NCBI RefSeq assembly: GCF_019192965.1 | Contig: NZ_JAHTKU010000012.1 | Span: 1 to 64,000, forward strand | Reading direction: 5' to 3' | Source: Nocardioides daeguensis | GTDB lineage: Bacteria > Actinomycetota > Actinomycetes > Propionibacteriales > Nocardioidaceae | DNA: 64,000 nt | Shown here: positions 62,328-64,000 of the stretch, one piece after another | Numbering within the stretch: the stretch's first letter is position 1 | How the letters are laid out: each line of letters begins with the position of its first letter | The notes under the pieces: model-generated | Told to the model about the DNA's origin: nothing | Databases searched by the model: none | What the model saw: only the letters and a program-made list of their open reading frames with translations | Made by a program: the position numbers and the translations under genes

Positions 62328-62359
62328 GTAGCCGCAGCCCCGACCGGTAGCCTCCAAGG

Positions 62360-62983
62360 GTGCTGCTCGCCTTCGACACCGCGTCCTCGACGGTCACCGT
62401 CGCGCTCCACGACGGCACCGAGGTCGTCGCCGTGGCGACCTCCGCCCAGGGGATGAAGCACGGCGAGCAGCTCGCCCCGCTGATCGAGCAGGTGCTGGCC
62501 GAGGCCGGCGCGCAGCCCGGCGACCTCACCGGCATCGCCGTCGGGGTCGGCCCCGGCCCGTTCACGGGCCTGCGGGTCGGGCTGGTCACCGCCCGCACCA
62601 TGGCCCACGTGCTCGCCGTCCCCGTCCACGGCGTGTGCTCCCTCGACGCGCTCGCCCTCGAGGCCGTCGAGACCGGGGCCGTCGCCGGCCCGTTCGTGGT
62701 CGCCTCGGACGCGCGGCGCAAGGAGGTCTACCTCGCGTCGTACGACGCCCGGGGGGTGCGGCTCGACGAGCCGGTCGTCGACAAGCCGGCCGTGCTCGCC
62801 ACCAGCGGCCCGGTGGTGGGGGAGGGCGCCCGGCTCTACCCGGAGGCGTTCCCCGACGCCCGTGGACCCGAGCGACCCGACGCGGCCTGGCTGGCGCGCG
62901 GTGTGGTGGCCGGCCGGTTCACGATCCTCGGCTCCGAGCCGCTCTACCTCCGGCGCCCCGACGCGGTGGCGTCCGTGCGATGA
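62360..62983 (+). CDS. tsaB: tRNA threonylcarbamoyladenosine biosynthesis protein TsaB
   Basis: A 207-residue ASKHA-fold protein, paralogous to TsaD but without the metal site. Family blocks are [30 protein letters not shown] and the diagnostic [17 protein letters not shown], then SLDALALEA and [13 protein letters not shown]. It dimerises with TsaD to form the t6A synthase platform. Start is GTG 62360, with TAGCCT ending six bases before it. It overlaps rimI by ATGA. Confidence 0.95.
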   Translation: MLLAFDTASSTVTVALHDGTEVVAVATSAQGMKHGEQLAPLIEQVLAEAGAQPGDLTGIAVGVGPGPFTGLRVGLVTARTMAHVLAVPVHGVCSLDALALEAVETGAVAGPFVVASDARRKEVYLASYDARGVRLDEPVVDKPAVLATSGPVVGEGARLYPEAFPDARGPERPDAAWLARGVVAGRFTILGSEPLYLRRPDAVASVR

Positions 62984-63441
62984 GCCACCCCACCGTCCGA
63001 CCCGCGGCGGCCGCAGACGTGGCGGCGATCGTCGCCCTCGAGGCCGCGTCCTTCCCGCTGGACCCGTGGTCGGAGAACCTGGTCGGCGAGGGTGTCTCGG
63101 GCAGCCTGCCGACCGTGACCTACCTCGTGGCCGAGCGCGACGGGGCGTTCGCGGGCCACGCGGTGCTCAGCGTCGTCGACGTCGACGCCGAGCTGCAGCG
63201 GATCGCGGTCCCCGAGGAGCTGCGTCGCACCGGCGTCGCCACGGCCCTGCTGGCCGCCGTCCGGGCCGTCGCCGCTGCCGGCGGTGCCGGACGAGTGCTG
63301 CTCGAGGTCCGCGAGGACAACACCGCCGCCCGCCGGTTCTACGAGCGGCACGGGTTCGCCGAGCTCGGGCGGCGCCCGCGCTACTACCGCGACGGCACCG
63401 ACGCACTGGTGCTCGCCTCACCCGTCACAATGGTCCCGTGA
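62980..63441 (+). CDS. rimI: ribosomal protein S18-alanine N-acetyltransferase
   Basis: A 153-residue GNAT acetyltransferase of the RimI family, normally acetylating the N-terminus of ribosomal protein S18. The acetyl-CoA loop is [20 protein letters not shown], followed by [41 protein letters not shown], the diagnostic RimI C-terminus. Its position between tsaB and tsaD, with ATGA and GTGA overlaps on both sides, is conserved in actinobacteria. Confidence 0.94.
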   Translation: MSHPTVRPAAAADVAAIVALEAASFPLDPWSENLVGEGVSGSLPTVTYLVAERDGAFAGHAVLSVVDVDAELQRIAVPEELRRTGVATALLAAVRAVAAAGGAGRVLLEVREDNTAARRFYERHGFAELGRRPRYYRDGTDALVLASPVTMVP

Positions 63442-64000
63442 CGACCCGCGACGAACCCCTGGTCCTCGGCATCGAGACCTCGTGCGACGAGACCGGCGTG
63501 GGCATCGTGCGCGGCCACACCCTGCTCGCCGACGCCGTCGCGAGCAGCGTCGAGGAGCACGCGCGGTTCGGGGGCGTCGTCCCCGAGGTCGCGAGCCGGG
63601 CGCACCTGGAGGCGATGGTCCCGACCATCCAGCGCGCCTGCGACACGGCCGGCGTGGCGCTGGCCGACGTCGACGCGATCGCGGTGACCCACGGCCCCGG
63701 TCTCGCCGGGGCGCTGCTGGTCGGCGTCGCGGCCGCCAAGGCGCTCGCGCTCTCGCTCGGCAAGCCGATCTACGGCGTCAACCACCTCGCCGCGCACGTC
63801 GCGGTCGACCAGCTCGAGCACGGCCCGCTGCCCGAGCCGTGCCTCGCGCTGCTCGTCTCCGGCGGACACTCCAGCCTGCTCAAGGTCACCGACATCACCG
63901 GCGCCGACGGCGGCATCGACCCGATGGGAGCGACCATCGACGACGCGGCCGGCGAGGCCTTCGACAAGGTCGCCCGGCTGCTGGGCCTCCCGTTCCCCGG
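63438..64000 (+). CDS. tsaD: tRNA N6-adenosine threonylcarbamoyltransferase (5' part)
   Basis: The first 187 codons of tsaD; the gene runs off the window end. Visible motifs are [42 protein letters not shown], the metal-binding NHLAAHVAV with two histidines, [11 protein letters not shown] and [21 protein letters not shown]. It transfers threonylcarbamoyl to A37 of tRNAs reading ANN codons, working with TsaB and TsaE encoded just upstream. The GTG start at 63438 overlaps the rimI stop. Confidence 0.97.
   Translation, partial: MTTRDEPLVLGIETSCDETGVGIVRGHTLLADAVASSVEEHARFGGVVPEVASRAHLEAMVPTIQRACDTAGVALADVDAIAVTHGPGLAGALLVGVAAAKALALSLGKPIYGVNHLAAHVAVDQLEHGPLPEPCLALLVSGGHSSLLKVTDITGADGGIDPMGATIDDAAGEAFDKVARLLGLPFP

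Overview
This window is about 64 kb of very GC-rich DNA with densely packed genes, many GTG starts and many 4-base start/stop overlaps. It is an actinobacterial chromosome. The gene set fits a Nocardioides-like member of the Propionibacteriales: a LpqY/SugABC-type sugar importer, a Pls/PosA-type synthetase next to an M1 peptidase, DUF4032 and DUF5302 proteins, and the block rplM-rpsI-glmM-coaA-glmS-acpS-nnrD-alr-tsaE-tsaB-rimI-tsaD. The genus is an inference. I see no tRNA or rRNA gene, CRISPR array, prophage or replication origin.

Layout. 1-6872: a flavin monooxygenase gene, then a seven-gene thiamine operon (thiE, thiO, thiS, thiG, a second TMP-synthase-like gene, a shortened thiD, thiC) behind a TPP riboswitch whose invariant CTGAGA box contains the stop codon of the monooxygenase gene. 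6873-8726: a cluster of palindromic repeats and a DUF222-HNH gene broken by an in-frame TAA. 8771-11734: a YdeI-like protein, an L-asparaginase and a kinase-like DUF4032 protein. 11898-16203: an ABC sugar importer. 16200-19069: two alpha/beta hydrolases and class II fructose-bisphosphatase. 19080-22119: a molybdate importer with an HTH-TOBE regulator. 22230-27657: DUF4245, exonuclease VII, a PfkB kinase, TruA, an rRNA-type methyltransferase, a SIMPL protein and a small unknown protein. 27647-30053: a maleylpyruvate-isomerase-like protein, an ECF sigma factor and a membrane protein with three related extracytoplasmic modules. 30193-37254: a PadR-controlled ABC efflux operon, an ABC-F protein, a two-domain GNAT and DUF5302. 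37270-40004: an HtrA protease, then an AbiEi-like gene bracketed by two 107-bp palindromic elements. 40050-46946: an acyl-CoA ligase, a Pls-like synthetase and an M1 aminopeptidase. 47021-64000: citrate synthase, ribosomal proteins L13 and S9, glmM, an ABC-2 transporter behind a 206-bp palindromic element, coaA, glmS, acpS, nnrED, alr, a hydrolase, a GNAT-TsaE fusion, a secreted GH16 enzyme, tsaB, rimI and the first part of tsaD.

How the genes work together. The thi operon makes thiamine phosphate under feedback from TPP. glmM and glmS make UDP-GlcNAc precursors and alr makes D-alanine for the cell wall. tsaE, tsaB and tsaD build the t6A tRNA modification. The sug and mod clusters are complete ABC importers.

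The most unusual content is the non-coding repeat population. There are three palindromic families: 36-45 bp, 107 bp and 206 bp. The smallest has inserted, in frame, into two protein-coding genes (the DUF222-HNH gene and nnrD), in the manner of Rickettsia palindromic elements. The 107-bp family brackets an AbiEi-like gene and may mark a small mobile or defence cassette.
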